From NCBI GenBank assembly GCA_021234155.1, contig JAJEKV010000024.1, positions 19,132,189 through 19,196,188 on the forward strand: a stretch of 64,000 bases of DNA. Direction: 5' to 3'. Both the position numbers and the translations under genes were made by a program. This document shows positions 43,316 through 53,502 of this stretch, piece after piece. Under the pieces are notes generated by a model. It was not told where the DNA came from. It ran no database searches and was given only the letters and a program-made list of their open reading frames with translations. The DNA is from Isoetes taiwanensis. Taxonomy: Eukaryota > Streptophyta > Lycopodiopsida > Isoetales > Isoetaceae. Positions within the stretch are counted from its first letter, which is position 1; every line of letters begins with the position of its first letter.

Positions 43316-44339
43316 TATATATTCAAGTGGCTGGATTCAGTTTTGCCGCCCGAACAAGGTATTTCCTGCGCCCAACCTTGCAATTTGCCACCCAAAACCT
43401 TTTTTTTTTGTTTTCTTAGTTTTAGGGTTTTTTGTTGTTTTTGATAGGTAGGCGGGTTAGGAGTTAGGTGAGTTGCCCCCCATTGTAAGGGGTAACGATG
43501 GTGAGTGCCTTGTTAAATGGGCTGAGCTTGGCCTATTTTAGAAAAAAAAATAATAATAATAATTTAAGCAAATAATAATTTAAGAGTAAAGTAAAAAAAA
43601 AAAAAAAAAAAAACCAAAAAAGAAAAGAAATTGGTTGCCTTCCCTTAAACAACAACTGAGAGGGCTTTTTTTAGGGTTGCGTGTTGCCAAGAGCATAGGC
43701 ATGCCCCTTGCCTGGTATTGCCCAAGATTTATTTGCGCCATGCCGAGGGAGGGTGGGTGGCAATCTTTGAAGCTTAAGGCAACTAGGGTCTCCCTTTAGT
43801 AAGAGTATAACCTCGCCCGACGCCGTTGTTGGCCTTGGTCACCTGTGATTGTCGAAAGGTGTGCGTTGTACTTTTATTAAGGGTTAGGAGAATGTTTTAT
43901 CAATTCACACCCTAGTTCCTGATGGTGTTGTTGATGAAAGTCCGACACTAATATAGGAACTGGCGTATGTTTTGATAAGCATTCGATTGGTCTCGTCTTT
44001 TGAAAAAAGCGTGACCTAGGACAAGTGCAATGCATTTAAAACTTGCTAGCCTTGCATTTTGGAAGTAGCTGGGCTATAGATCATAAATCGTGTTTTGGTC
44101 CTTTTATTTGTTACCCTATCCTTGGCCTTGCACATACATACTCATGTTAGGGTCTTAGTGTAGGAAGCATAAAATTAGTGTTTTGTTTTGGTTAAAGTGA
44201 GTTGATTTACCCTCATGTGCTAAGCACTAAATTGAAAGTTTTATCTTTGCTTGACTTGTAGGTGTTGCTGTTGTCAGTTGCGTATTATCGCGGAGTCGCA
44301 TTTTGCTAGCCTGCTAGACAATCCCTTAAAACAAGAAGT
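43316..44339. other. Leader and possible first intron of the hAT accessory gene
   Basis: A GTTTTCTTAGTTTTAGGGTTTTTTG leader-like block near 43400, A-rich tracts and a TTGACTTGTAG acceptor-like site near 44262 before the first ATG at 44340. It could be a 5' untranslated exon and an intron; no frame is seen. Confidence 0.35.
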
Positions 44340-45019
44340 ATGACTTCAGAAGAGAGAGCGGAAGTTAACTTGCAACCAAATGTGGCATTAGTGTCTCAGA
44401 TAGAGCCGCAACCAGTAGAGGCATTGGCGTCTCAAACACAAAGCTCTGAGCTGCAACTCGAAGTCATCTTCGCAAAGACCGCACAGAGAAAAGAAGTAGA
44501 CCACAACAAGCATGGTCTACTTTGAGACCAGATTTCATGAACTGGTTGTGTAATCGGATACTGTGCAATGCCTCAGCTCAGGATTTGGAATTGATTACTA
44601 GCAGTGAGGAAGGATGGCTAGACTACCATGCGTGGCTGGTAAAAGATGCCGAGAGGGCTTTTAAGCTCGGAATGATGGAGCTAGACCCTGAAAAGAGTGA
44701 GCAAGAGAGGTATACATGGATAGTGGGTAATATTAGCCGCACTACCGGCAATATGATCACAGAAGTTGCAAATTTGAGTAGTCATCGCTTGAGGCTAGAG
44801 TTGAAAGAAAAAGCCAGCACATGGAATGCGGCGTGGACCAACAGAAAATTGAAGAAAGAGGCCCATCAACCCCCCCATCTTGTTAAGAAAGTGTTGGCGC
44901 AAACCATAAAAGCCAAACGTCCTGGTGAGACAGATAGGGAGTGGGAAGCTCGTAGAAGAGCAGATGCCAAGACTACTTGGTTTGCCATGGTAGATTCATC
45001 ACAAATAATAAAAGCATAA
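44340..45019 (+). CDS. hAT accessory gene, first coding part (unknown)
   Basis: The frame 44340-44525 (MTSEERAEVNLQPNVALVSQ...) passes into 44522-45019 through one frameshift near 44500. The second part is helical and charged: LITSSEEGWLDYHAWLVKDA, then YTWIVGNISRTTGNMITEVA and RPGETDREWEARRRADAKTT. No recognised domain and no transposase motif. It lies on the strand opposite the hAT transposase. It may be a captured host gene or a genuine second transposon protein. Product length with the later parts would exceed 600 residues. Confidence 0.5.
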
Positions 45020-46362
45020 ACTAATTGGTTCGTCGGGTTCATATGGTGCGATGTATAAGTGCAATATTTTAGGGTCTAGTTTTATTAAGGATGAACCTTA
45101 TTGTGTAAAACTTCAACATAATAATTTTCAGCATAGTACGAGAACCCAATAAGTTAGTGGAAGCTATCTGTCAAGAACATGAGGGAGTCGGGAATGCAAG
45201 TTAGGCACGGGTGTATATCCATTTGCATTGGTAGCACAACCGGCCTAGAAAGACAAGGCTTAATTTTCCTTTTTGGAATGGAGGTTCGTTGGCAACCTTC
45301 TTTACAAGTCATGGGTCCAATGCCTTTGCAGAGCTTGCATTTAAGAAGTTGGGAGCTGTCCCCAGAGTTGAGACGGACTTGAGGCTGCTTTGAGGGCCAG
45401 AAAGAAAGAATTATTTGTTGCCTCTAGGGTTGGGGACTTAGCAATGTCATTCAGAAGCGGGACTAAAAGCTCCATCAAGAAAGATATTTGCATATGGACT
45501 TGCATCGGGCAATATATTGCTCCATTTTGATTATGGAAAGGAGAAGGGATGTATTAATCCTCAGTATTGTATACATTGGCATTTGTGATTGGGGTGAATC
45601 GAGGTTGATCCACGAGGCGTGGAGGTAAAACGATGGCATTACAAGGGTATGGATGGCGAAGGTAAGAAAAGAATTGAGATGGAAAGGGCCGGGCATCCAT
45701 ATATGCATGATGATCTTTTTTTTTGGTAGTGGCTCAAGACGGTGCACGCAAGGGTTGACTTTGATTTACACGGGCAGCAGACATTGTCTACTACTTAGCC
45801 GACTTTGCTAGTAAGCACTCCTACATGGAGTCAATAGGAAACTTGGAGCAGCAAGGCAAGCATCGGAGAATGTGCGACTATTTGAAACATTGCGTTGAGT
45901 CACCAATGAGGGACAAAACACGAAAATTTGATATGGCCCGGCTACTTGACACAATGCGAGCGATTTTCATTGCTCTCCAATTCCGTGCACGAGGCCACAA
46001 TTGGAATCAGATTGATTCTTCAACTTGGCTGTGGTGGCGACGATGCATTAGACCAAGTTGGTCCTAGTCACGCCTTAGCGTGCATATTCACTTACATTCA
46101 AACATCCTTGTATTACATAATATTCCAACTAAATTCATTAAACACTTATCTGATGCTACATGAAAGATTATTGTCTATGTGTGTTGTGTAGCTTAGTTTT
46201 CCTTTTCGTGTGTTTTTTGTGTTATTTATTCTATGCTTTTTTATATGTCGCAGCTAACGAACATTATAAAGACAAGAAGTCAAAGCACACCTATACAAGT
46301 CAGTCAGTGCACCTATAGAAGTCAAGCAGTCCAAATTATGTCCCACCGAACAGATTTAAGAA
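45020..46362 (+). pseudogene. Broken middle of the hAT accessory gene
   Basis: Short coding-like plus frames at 45179-45382 and 45780-46066 (with ADFASKHSYMESIGNLEQQG, then RMCDYLKHCVESPMRDKTRK) separated by AT-rich DNA. Possible exons of the same gene, or decayed remains. An ATATGTCGCAG acceptor-like site lies near 46254 before the next long frame. Confidence 0.35.
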
Positions 46363-47412
46363 TTGAATCGACACCGGAATGTCGGTGCGGCCGAGCAAAG
46401 GGATCAGCATGGATTTTCGGTTCCCTCTAATTTGAGGACCCCCTCTACTCAGTCTCCTTGGCATCAAGGGTTGGAGAACGAGCTTGAGATGTCAGCTGCT
46501 CGGCAAATGGAGAGAGCAGCAGCACATGCAAGGGCGAATGAGTTTCGCACGGCAGAGTTAAGAAGGTTGCGTGCGATGGATGAAGTTTCAAAGAGGGATA
46601 ATTGCACCATCACAGAGGTGCATAATGTAGCTGGCGAGGCAGGGCCTGGCTATTGTCCAAGTGGAGCAGACTACGACGATGTAATCACAAATTTGGACAA
46701 GAATGAGTTTGAAAGTGAGTGGCCTAGTAGACGGGGTAAGTATAAGGCTCACGAGTGCAAGAATGCTGTGGTTCGAGCAAAAGCACTCGAGCGTCATGTC
46801 CAAGTGAAGGGACATTTACCCCACAACGGTGAGTTTAGTAAGAGTTTTGCGCAGCAAGTATACTACGAGCTTGTGAAGGAAGTGCCCGTAAATTATGGGA
46901 GTAGGAAATGGAGGCAAGGAAGCGGTAGTGGCAGCACGAAGAGGGTCAAGCTATCGGAAGATAGCGAGAGTGGGCCATATGGTGAGCCCATCACCATTAC
47001 ATACCTTGTTGCCGACGCTTATCCAACTTTTGGAGGTGACAGGGGGGTAGCCGCTGCCGGAGCCGTGAATGACCTTGTGGATATTCGGGCCCAACTAGAG
47101 AATGAGAGAAGTCGGAACCTGACACTTTCTGAGGAGAATATTCGCTTGAAGGACCGTGCCGATGGGTATGATAAGATGGCCGCTGAATTAGAGGACGCTA
47201 AACGGCAACTAAGCGGCATTAAAGCGGGGGAGGCAACGGTCCTTAGAGAAAACAACGAGCACTTGCGCAATTTGACCAAATCGTTAGACTCTGACCCTTT
47301 TAGGGTGACTTCGGAGCAGTCGATATCCTATCTCCCTCGCGAGTATTTGTATGAGAGTCAGTGGGAAGAGCTAAAGGTTGTTGATTACGAGACATTGCCA
47401 ATTTTGTGGTGA
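46363..47412 (+). CDS. hAT accessory gene, long coiled-coil ORF (unknown)
   Basis: A clean 349-codon frame, one of the longest intact frames in the window. The N-terminal third has an Arg/Ala-rich helix (SAARQMERAAAHARANEFRT); the middle has DYDDVITNLDKNEFESEWPS and a basic segment KWRQGSGSGSTKRVKLSEDS that resembles a nuclear localisation signal; residues about 230-320 form a coiled coil (IRAQLENERSRNLTLSEENI and onward). I do not recognise the family. Its preservation compared with neighbouring decayed frames suggests recent function in the transposon. The start is the first ATG; the frame could begin at an upstream exon. Confidence 0.6.
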   Translation: MNRHRNVGAAEQRDQHGFSVPSNLRTPSTQSPWHQGLENELEMSAARQMERAAAHARANEFRTAELRRLRAMDEVSKRDNCTITEVHNVAGEAGPGYCPSGADYDDVITNLDKNEFESEWPSRRGKYKAHECKNAVVRAKALERHVQVKGHLPHNGEFSKSFAQQVYYELVKEVPVNYGSRKWRQGSGSGSTKRVKLSEDSESGPYGEPITITYLVADAYPTFGGDRGVAAAGAVNDLVDIRAQLENERSRNLTLSEENIRLKDRADGYDKMAAELEDAKRQLSGIKAGEATVLRENNEHLRNLTKSLDSDPFRVTSEQSISYLPREYLYESQWEELKVVDYETLPILW

Positions 47413-47470
47413 CAACGACAATTGTGGGCTGGTACACTCTAGGGTGTGGGCATCGTGATGCACATGCGAT

Positions 47471-47764
47471 GTGTTCTTGATTGATGTTGCAAAGCCGCTT
47501 CATCCCAACCTTGCAAGACGGATGGATTTTTCCCCGAAGTTACAATATGCCATATTTAATATGCAAGGTCGCATGCCAGCGTTGCCACATTTGACCGCTC
47601 GCAGGAGGGATGGGCAGATGCACACTTTTCAAACCTTTCGCGAGATGGAATTGTGGAGGGGGGTGGAGGAGCCGCGTGAAGGAGAGACAGTGCCAGACAT
47701 TAACCAGTTCTTACCACCACCTCCAGGGCCGCAGGGTGATTATATTGATCCAAATGACCAATGA
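47471..47764 (+). CDS. hAT accessory gene, short terminal ORF (unknown)
   Basis: 98 codons reading FSPKLQYAIFNMQGRMPALP, then RRRDGQMHTFQTFREMELWR, and ending with the proline-rich INQFLPPPPGPQGDYIDPND and a stop. It follows the 46363 ORF by 58 bases in another frame and may be its final exon or a second small protein. No family recognised. Confidence 0.45.
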   Translation: MFLIDVAKPLHPNLARRMDFSPKLQYAIFNMQGRMPALPHLTARRRDGQMHTFQTFREMELWRGVEEPREGETVPDINQFLPPPPGPQGDYIDPNDQ

Positions 47765-48031
47765 AAATGAGATATTACATTTTTAGACATGCCAAATTTT
47801 GACCTGTATCATTTTGTGAATGGCGGGTATAATGACGTTATTTCAAACAAGGTGTAATGATGTTATCAAAGGATCGAGTAGTGCTCATAGTAAAAGCATC
47901 GAGACTTCCAAATCGCTCTTTCGTTTTCTGTTTGACGAGTAAAGGCATTGAGACTTCCCAATCTCTTTTATCCTGGCTTAGTCTCTTTTGTTTGTCCTAG
48001 TGGTCACCCTGGCTCACCTGTAGCTGAGTCT

Positions 48032-49705
48032 CCTTCGTTTTCTGTTTATCGTATCTAATTTGCCCCCTAGGATGACATCGCTCACTCAGGTGGCGAATTA
48101 GATACGTTAAGCAGGAAACTCGAAAAGGGAGTAAGCCAAGAGCGCGACCCTCTTGGATGGTCATGGTTGGATGGTGAGTGAGTCAAAACATCTGCACACG
48201 CAACCCTCTTGAATGGTTGTCAGGTCACCAGGCCTTATATTCTCAGTGGCAAACAATCCTTTAGAAGGAGCGAGCTTTGCTCTCACTCTCTTTTGCGTGT
48301 CTCTGTGTCAATGTATCTTAGATACTTTGCTAGGTTATATTACACAAAGAGGCGCAAAATGGGGGTCGGAGCAGAAATCGTTCGTTCTAGAGGAGGTTAC
48401 AAGGTTTTTGAGTACTCTATTTTTGCTGAATTCAAGCATCGAGACTTCCCCGTTTTTCTTTCCCCCCGGCTCTTTGGGCAATGTAGCTTAGTTTACGTGC
48501 TAAGTTCCATTGTCCAAAGACCCGGGGGAAAGCAAAGATTGGGACGTCTCGATGCCCGACCCAGTCTCGAGGGCCGAGGTGAGGCGCACTCTAATTTCAA
48601 GCCAAAGTGGTGCACGGGCGTTGTCCATCTATCTGATGGCTGTTAGGCACCAAATCATGGAACATCCTAACTCCTTCTATTGATGGAGAACCTTGAGCAT
48701 CACTATGACTTGAAATTGGAGGGGCCAGCGTCCGTTAACTTTAATGCGCCAAATCGCCATTTGGATGCCATCGGACCTATAATTTGTACCTCCATTCCTT
48801 TGGGTGGCACATGCCATGCAAACCCATTTGGGTATTCAACAAGCATGTGCCACCCGGAGGAATAGAGTACTGATTATAGGTCGGATAGCATTCAAAGCCC
48901 AATTTGGCATCCGAAGTGTCTTCCAACTTGCTCACCCCGGCTTAGTCTCTTTAGTTTTTACGTTTTTGTGTATCTAATTTGCCCCTAGAATGACATCGTT
49001 CACTTTCGGGTGGCGAATTAGATCAAGCTGTGAAACTTCAAAAGGGAGTAAGCCAAGAGCGCAACCCTCTTGAATGGTTGTCGGTCACCGGGCTTTATAT
49101 TCTCCATGGCAAACAATATAGACTTACGTAGAAGGAGCTTGCGATTCGTGGGTTCATTAGATGTCGTTGATTGATGAGTTCAAGCATCGAGACTTCCCAA
49201 TCTTTCTTTCCCTCCTCTTTGGGCAATGTAGCTTAGTTTACATGCTAAGTTCCATTGTTCAAAGAGGGGTGAAAGCAAGGGTTGGGAAGTCTCGATGCTT
49301 GTACGTGTCTCTTTCATCTGGCACGGAGCATGATCCTTCGGGTTAATTGGATGTTAGTGATTGATGAGTTCAAGCATCGAGACTTCCCAATCTTTCTTTC
49401 CCCTCCTCTTTGGGCAATGTAGCTTAGTTTACATGCTAAGTTCCATTGTTCAAAGAGGGGTGAAAGCAAGGGTTGGGAAGTCTCGATGCTTGTACTCAGG
49501 TCTCTTTCATCCTGGCCTGGAGCGTGATCCTCTTGAATGGTTGCCAAATCGCCATTTGGATGCCATACGGACCTATAATTTGTACCTCCATTCCTTTGGG
49601 TGGCACATGCCATGCAAACCCATTTGGGTATTTGAGCATGTGCCACCCGGAGGAATAGAGTACTGATTATAGGTCCGTGATAGCAATCAAAGCCCAATTT
49701 GGCAT
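48032..49705. repeat. Block of duplicated fold-back repeats between the two hAT genes
   Basis: Three kinds of hairpin recur. Type 1 (48032-48126, 48939-49055): ATCTAATTTGCC opposite GGCGAATTAGAT. Type 2 (48433-48555, 49181-49301, 49371-49492): CAAGCATCGAGACTTCCCAA opposite its exact complement, arms of about 57 nt. Type 3 (48748-48908, 49542-49705): GGACCTATAATTTGTACCTC opposite an imperfect complement, arms of about 66 nt. The order 1-2-3 is repeated twice, so the block is a tandem duplication of about 0.9 kb with an extra type 2 copy. Confidence 0.85.
49371..49492. ncRNA. Candidate small-RNA hairpin (type 2 fold-back, best copy)
   Basis: A 122 nt segment whose first 20 bases, CAAGCATCGAGACTTCCCAA, pair perfectly with its last 20. 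The stem continues with mismatches through CCTCTTTG/CAAAGAGG and CTTAG/CTAAG to a small loop near 49431. Size and shape are those of a plant miRNA precursor or an siRNA-producing fold-back. There is no evidence of transcription or processing. Near-identical copies lie at 49181-49301 and, more diverged, 48433-48555. Confidence 0.35.
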
Positions 49706-50088
49706 ACCGGGTTATTTCGACTTGGGTACCGGAAGTACCTTGTGAACCTTCGATGGATCAGATTCGTAAGGGCTGGTCCGAGGCTGTTTGGCCCCTTCGC
49801 ATGCGTGATTACTTCTCATCGGCAAGATCGGGCGCATGCGAAGAGGCAAGCAACAACGGAGGTCGAGACGGGTCTGATCCAACGAAGGTTTTCAGGGCAC
49901 TGCGGTTACACATGAAAGAAACATAGAAAGAAACATAGAAAGAACTATCATACATTAACGAAACATTTGTGACAAAAAATTATAACCAAAAACTTCTTTT
50001 TTATTAATAGTGCCAGGGACGGTTACAATAGTATGAAAATCCTCAAGACCAATTACAACAGACTGAAGATACTCATCACATCATTTTT

Positions 50089-50887
50089 CTAGGCAGCGCC
50101 TTCTTCATCAGTTTCATCATTTGCAGTTCCATCCTCTTCTTGCTGGGAACCTAGGTTCAACCTCCGATGACCCTTTCCTTTAGTGAAACGTCCTCGAGAC
50201 GTGTTTTTCCTAGCCCGTTCTCTGTTTGTCAAGGTAAAGCGCAAAGGTGAGTCCGTTGGATCACGTAAGCCAGTCACGTCATCAACTGCATTGCTCGAAC
50301 CTGGCCTTTCTGTATCAGACTCCTCGGTATCCTCGCTGTCGGCTGATCCGTCTGAGAATATGGCTTGGTCTATATCATCTTCGTCATCAACGAAGTGGGT
50401 ACGTTGAATGTCTTCATCAACATGGCTTGCAGCATTTATTGCAAGCATCTCGTCCTCACTTGTCTTAATTTGTCCTCTTCCCGCCCGAATCCGCATCCAT
50501 GAAAGGGCGTAGCTTATCGATTAAGCGGATGTACCAGCATTACGATTCAATAGCCGCCCGGTTTGAGAAGTTGTATACAAGTTTGTACGCCTTCTTATGT
50601 AGCAAGCGATTGCGGGTGACTTTGTGTATGTACTTATAGGCACTCCAATTCCTCTCACTTGCACTATTGGAAGATACCAAAGAGAGGATAGTCATTGCAA
50701 TTGCCTGCAAGGTATCAGTAACTTGCCCATGGGCTTGCCACCATGCATATGATTCCATATTTGGTTCCTTCTTATGACTCTCCAGTGCGTCGTGAAGCTC
50801 TTCATCTGCCCACCTTCCACTCAGGTTCTGGTATTCAGTTAACTCGGCAATGAAAAGCTTGTAGTCCGAGCTGTTGGGATAGAACAT
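50089..50887 (-). CDS. hAT transposase, C-terminal dimerisation domain and acidic tail
   Basis: The minus frame 50887-50540 has SYAWWQAHGQVTDTLQAIAM, ILSLVSSNSASERNWSAYKY and IHKVTRNRLLHKKAYKLVY, the hAT-C dimerisation region in which plant elements read WW--HG---P-L---A--ILS--CSSS--ERNWS. After a frame change, 50496-50089 adds an acidic tail (FVDDEDDIDQAIFSDGSADS) with basic RGRFTKGKGHRR and ends EEGAA. This region is needed for transposase multimerisation. One frameshift or a short intron separates the frames. Confidence 0.88.
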
Positions 50888-51810
50888 TTTGCAACCTTCT
50901 TCAACGACCCCATCACTTCTTTATCGTATGCTGGTCCATATCGTGGTTGTGTGGGTCTAAGGCATGCTTGGCGCCATGAAGATCATTTGTATGACTTCTT
51001 CCATCGTTCATTGAAGTCTCGAGTAGTCTTTTGGCGCTTAGCATTGTCAAATGGCGCATTGGGACCATCACGTTCTAGGAAGGATTGAATGGAGTGCCAA
51101 CACCTCCGGACCTTTCCAGTGCTTGCCTTCGAAGAATCAAGGGTTTTGATGGCATGACAAACAGGTTGCATGCACCTCACAACATTTTTTACACCTTTCC
51201 AAAATGTCTCCCGCCCAAGCATTTCTCGAAGGGCAGCAGCTTGCTGTCGGTGTTTGGCGGCATTTTTCCCTTTCTGCCTTCTTTCCCAATCAAAAAACTC
51301 TGTATGATTAAAGGTTGAGATAATCCAATCCGACACTTCAGCACTCTTTCAAGGCGGATATAATTGGAACCAAACCGAAGTTTGCCGTGATTCATGAGTG
51401 CTAGGCTCTTCTCGACCTTAATGACTTGTAAATGGCATAAATTGCGGCTTCTTTGTGATGAATTTTACAAGCCGACGCTTTCGAATGGGATCTTTGAACC
51501 ACGTGTCTTTGTGAGGAGATCCTTCAAGCAATAGGTTCGGGCAATGGCATTGGCAACTAGTAGCATGCAACCCCGGAAATTCGGCCTCCGATGAATTGAC
51601 CCGCTTAGCTTGCAATTAGACGTTATCCATTACAACTTGAAATATTCTCTTTGGTCCAAAACTCTCTATCACGGCCTTTGTTTTCTGAAAAATCCAATCT
51701 CCGGTCACTTGGTCGAGTTTTGGTTTCTACGGTTTTCAAAAATACTTCACCCCCCGGATACACGATCATGAAATTAATAAGATGGTCCTTGTTTACATTG
51801 CTCCAACCCA
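50888..51810 (-). pseudogene. hAT transposase, DUF659 and middle region
   Basis: 51811-51623 reads INFMIVYPGGEVFLKTVETK, the hallmark of DUF659 found in plant hAT transposases. 51615-51418 continues EFPGLHATSCQCHCPNLLLE, matching the FP-LFWTPCAAHCLNLLLED segment. 51336-50983 has SDWIISTFNHTEFFDWERRQ and FWKGVKNVVRCMQPVCHAIK, the linker before the dimerisation domain. DDE acid residues cannot all be placed because stops and frameshifts divide it. Confidence 0.8.
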
Positions 51811-52677
51811 TCAGTCACTAATGAAGTCGGGCGCTTCGGTCCACACACGACACAACTTCATCTCCACCCTCTCAACCATTTTTCCATGTATTTCATCAAC
51901 CATCTTATTGTTGGCATGCTTGTATGAAGGCAGTCTAAAAGCCGGTCCTGCTTTGGCAACTTCTTGGAAGGCTTCTTTCATTGCTTTATGCTCCAGAATA
52001 TGTGGAGACAGCCCAGCATATAAAAATGCCTCTACAACCTTCAGTTGTGTCTTCTTCAATTGCTCTGATGTTAAGCAATGATCAACCCTCTGTTGCTTCG
52101 TCTGTCTTTCCACTATTTCAATTGTCTCTATCATTCTCTGTTCTCCCGTGCTTGTACCTATTGACCCTAGTCCGCCCTCTGATCGGTATGCTGTCCCAAC
52201 AGGGGGGGTGGTATAGTTATCTTCGTCTGCTTCTGCCCGGCCCTGCTCTTGAGTATTCGTAACTCGTCTTTTTCTCATATTATTCTTCGTTTTGCGTATC
52301 CCATCCAGTCGAGACAATCTCTCGATGGCATCCTTTCGCAAGTCAGCAGATGCAGTACAAGTTGCGACACCGACGTCTCGTTCACGTAAGATGTGAGCTC
52401 GAATTCTTGTTGCAGAACCATTTACCGATGTGTATCCACAAAACACACATTCCCACTCATTTGCGCCAAACTCTTTCACAAACTCCCATTCTGGGCCTCT
52501 TTTCCGACCCGCAACTCCAGTACCGCGACCATGTGCACGAGTTGCAGTCCCCGTGGCCCTGCCACGGGCACACGCAGCAATCCTCGCACCTCTAGAGGTA
52601 GATGCATGACCGCTGCCTGCACCTCCAGAGGTAGATGCATGACCAGTAGCCACCATTGCTCGGACCGGTACTGACAA
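51811..52677 (-). CDS. hAT transposase, N-terminus with BED-type zinc finger
   Basis: A 288-codon minus frame. After a Gly/Ser/Arg-rich start (GHASTSGGAGSGHASTSRGA) comes EWEFVKEFGANEWECVFCGY with the paired Cys, followed by RIRAHILRERDVGVATCT with the His and last Cys, the BED finger pattern of plant hAT transposases that binds the element ends. A charged helix and TSEQLKKTQLKVVEAFLYAG precede DUF659. The ATG at 52677 lies about 820 bases inside the element's right end, as expected for transposase transcription from that end. Confidence 0.88.
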   Translation of the reverse strand: MSVPVRAMVATGHASTSGGAGSGHASTSRGARIAACARGRATGTATRAHGRGTGVAGRKRGPEWEFVKEFGANEWECVFCGYTSVNGSATRIRAHILRERDVGVATCTASADLRKDAIERLSRLDGIRKTKNNMRKRRVTNTQEQGRAEADEDNYTTPPVGTAYRSEGGLGSIGTSTGEQRMIETIEIVERQTKQQRVDHCLTSEQLKKTQLKVVEAFLYAGLSPHILEHKAMKEAFQEVAKAGPAFRLPSYKHANNKMVDEIHGKMVERVEMKLCRVWTEAPDFISD

Positions 52678-53097
52678 TGTCTCTTAATCTGACTCCTTGA
52701 TTACACGAACTAAAGGAAGACGTATATATGCAAAGGAGCAAGCTCACAATGCATATGTTACGCCGACGTTCCCTTGAAAAGAATCAAGGGGGTTGGACAG
52801 GACCCTATAGGATATTCTATGGAAGCGAGATGCCAACCCAAAGGTTGGAAACCACCGGGGACGGAGTAAACTCACGTCCAAAGATCCAACGTCAGTCGCG
52901 GACTGAAAAAACGACACCTCAAAGGCAAACCGTTTCCCAAGGAGTATTTTGACTCAACATGGCGGTCAATGTTCGAGGTGAATTCTAGGGCTAATCACGT
53001 TTTCTTATATATACTATTACTTGATTGCCACAAAAACAGGTCAAACAATTGGCGCAAATATTTTTTGCTTAGTAAATCGGGCAAAACGTTTAGAAAA

Positions 53098-53420
53098 TTT
53101 TCGGCGACGCGCGAAAGGAACAAAACGCGACGCTGAAAATATTTTCAGCGTCTGCGAAGATTATGTTTCGCGTGCACGAAGTTCAAATTATTTCGTGCGA
53201 CGCGAAAAACTCTTAACCGCGTGACGCGAAAAATTCGGCGTCTGCGGTGGCGTCGTTACCGGCGCTGCGACGGCGAAAAAATTGGTTTCAGACGCTGTAA
53301 ATCAGAATCTTTCAAGCGTCTGCGAAAATTTTTTCAGCGACGCTGTTTTGTTGCTTTTCGGCGTCTGTGAAAATTTTTTTCGGCCGGAATTGTTTTCCGC
53401 CGTATTTTTTGCGTTTTATA
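53098..53420. repeat. Right subterminal repeats of the hAT element
   Basis: GCGTCTGCGAAG, GCGTCTGCGG, GCGTCTGCGAAAATTTT and GCGTCTGTGAAAATTTT occur at about 53147, 53237, 53317 and 53360, mixed with reverse GACGCTGAAAAT forms. They match the left cluster. Confidence 0.75.
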
Positions 53421-53502
53421 CGGCAAATTTGTGCCGTATCATTCAATTCATACGTATTCCGTATAAAACGTACAGCGTATTGAACCTATCCCTGATTGAT
53501 AT

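Larger units (their letters stand above)
42937..53494. mobile_element. Complete hAT transposon, 10.56 kb
   Basis: The element starts CAGGGATAGGTTCTATACG at 42937 and, read from the right end at 53494, CAGGGATAGGTTCAATACG. The 8 bp duplication ATTGATAT lies at 42929-42936 and 53495-53502. An 8 bp duplication and a CAGGGAT start are hAT hallmarks. Both ends carry subterminal GCGTCTG(T/C)GAAAA-type repeats. The minus strand encodes a BED/DUF659/hAT-C transposase (52677-50089); the plus strand carries an unknown multi-part gene (44340-47764), converging on it; between them is a block of fold-backs. It lies in ORF1 of the L1-type LINE. It is long for a hAT element. Confidence 0.95.

Noticed and set aside
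49699-49926. Host ORF at 49699
   Set aside because: Short, starts inside the end of a fold-back and has no recognisable domain.
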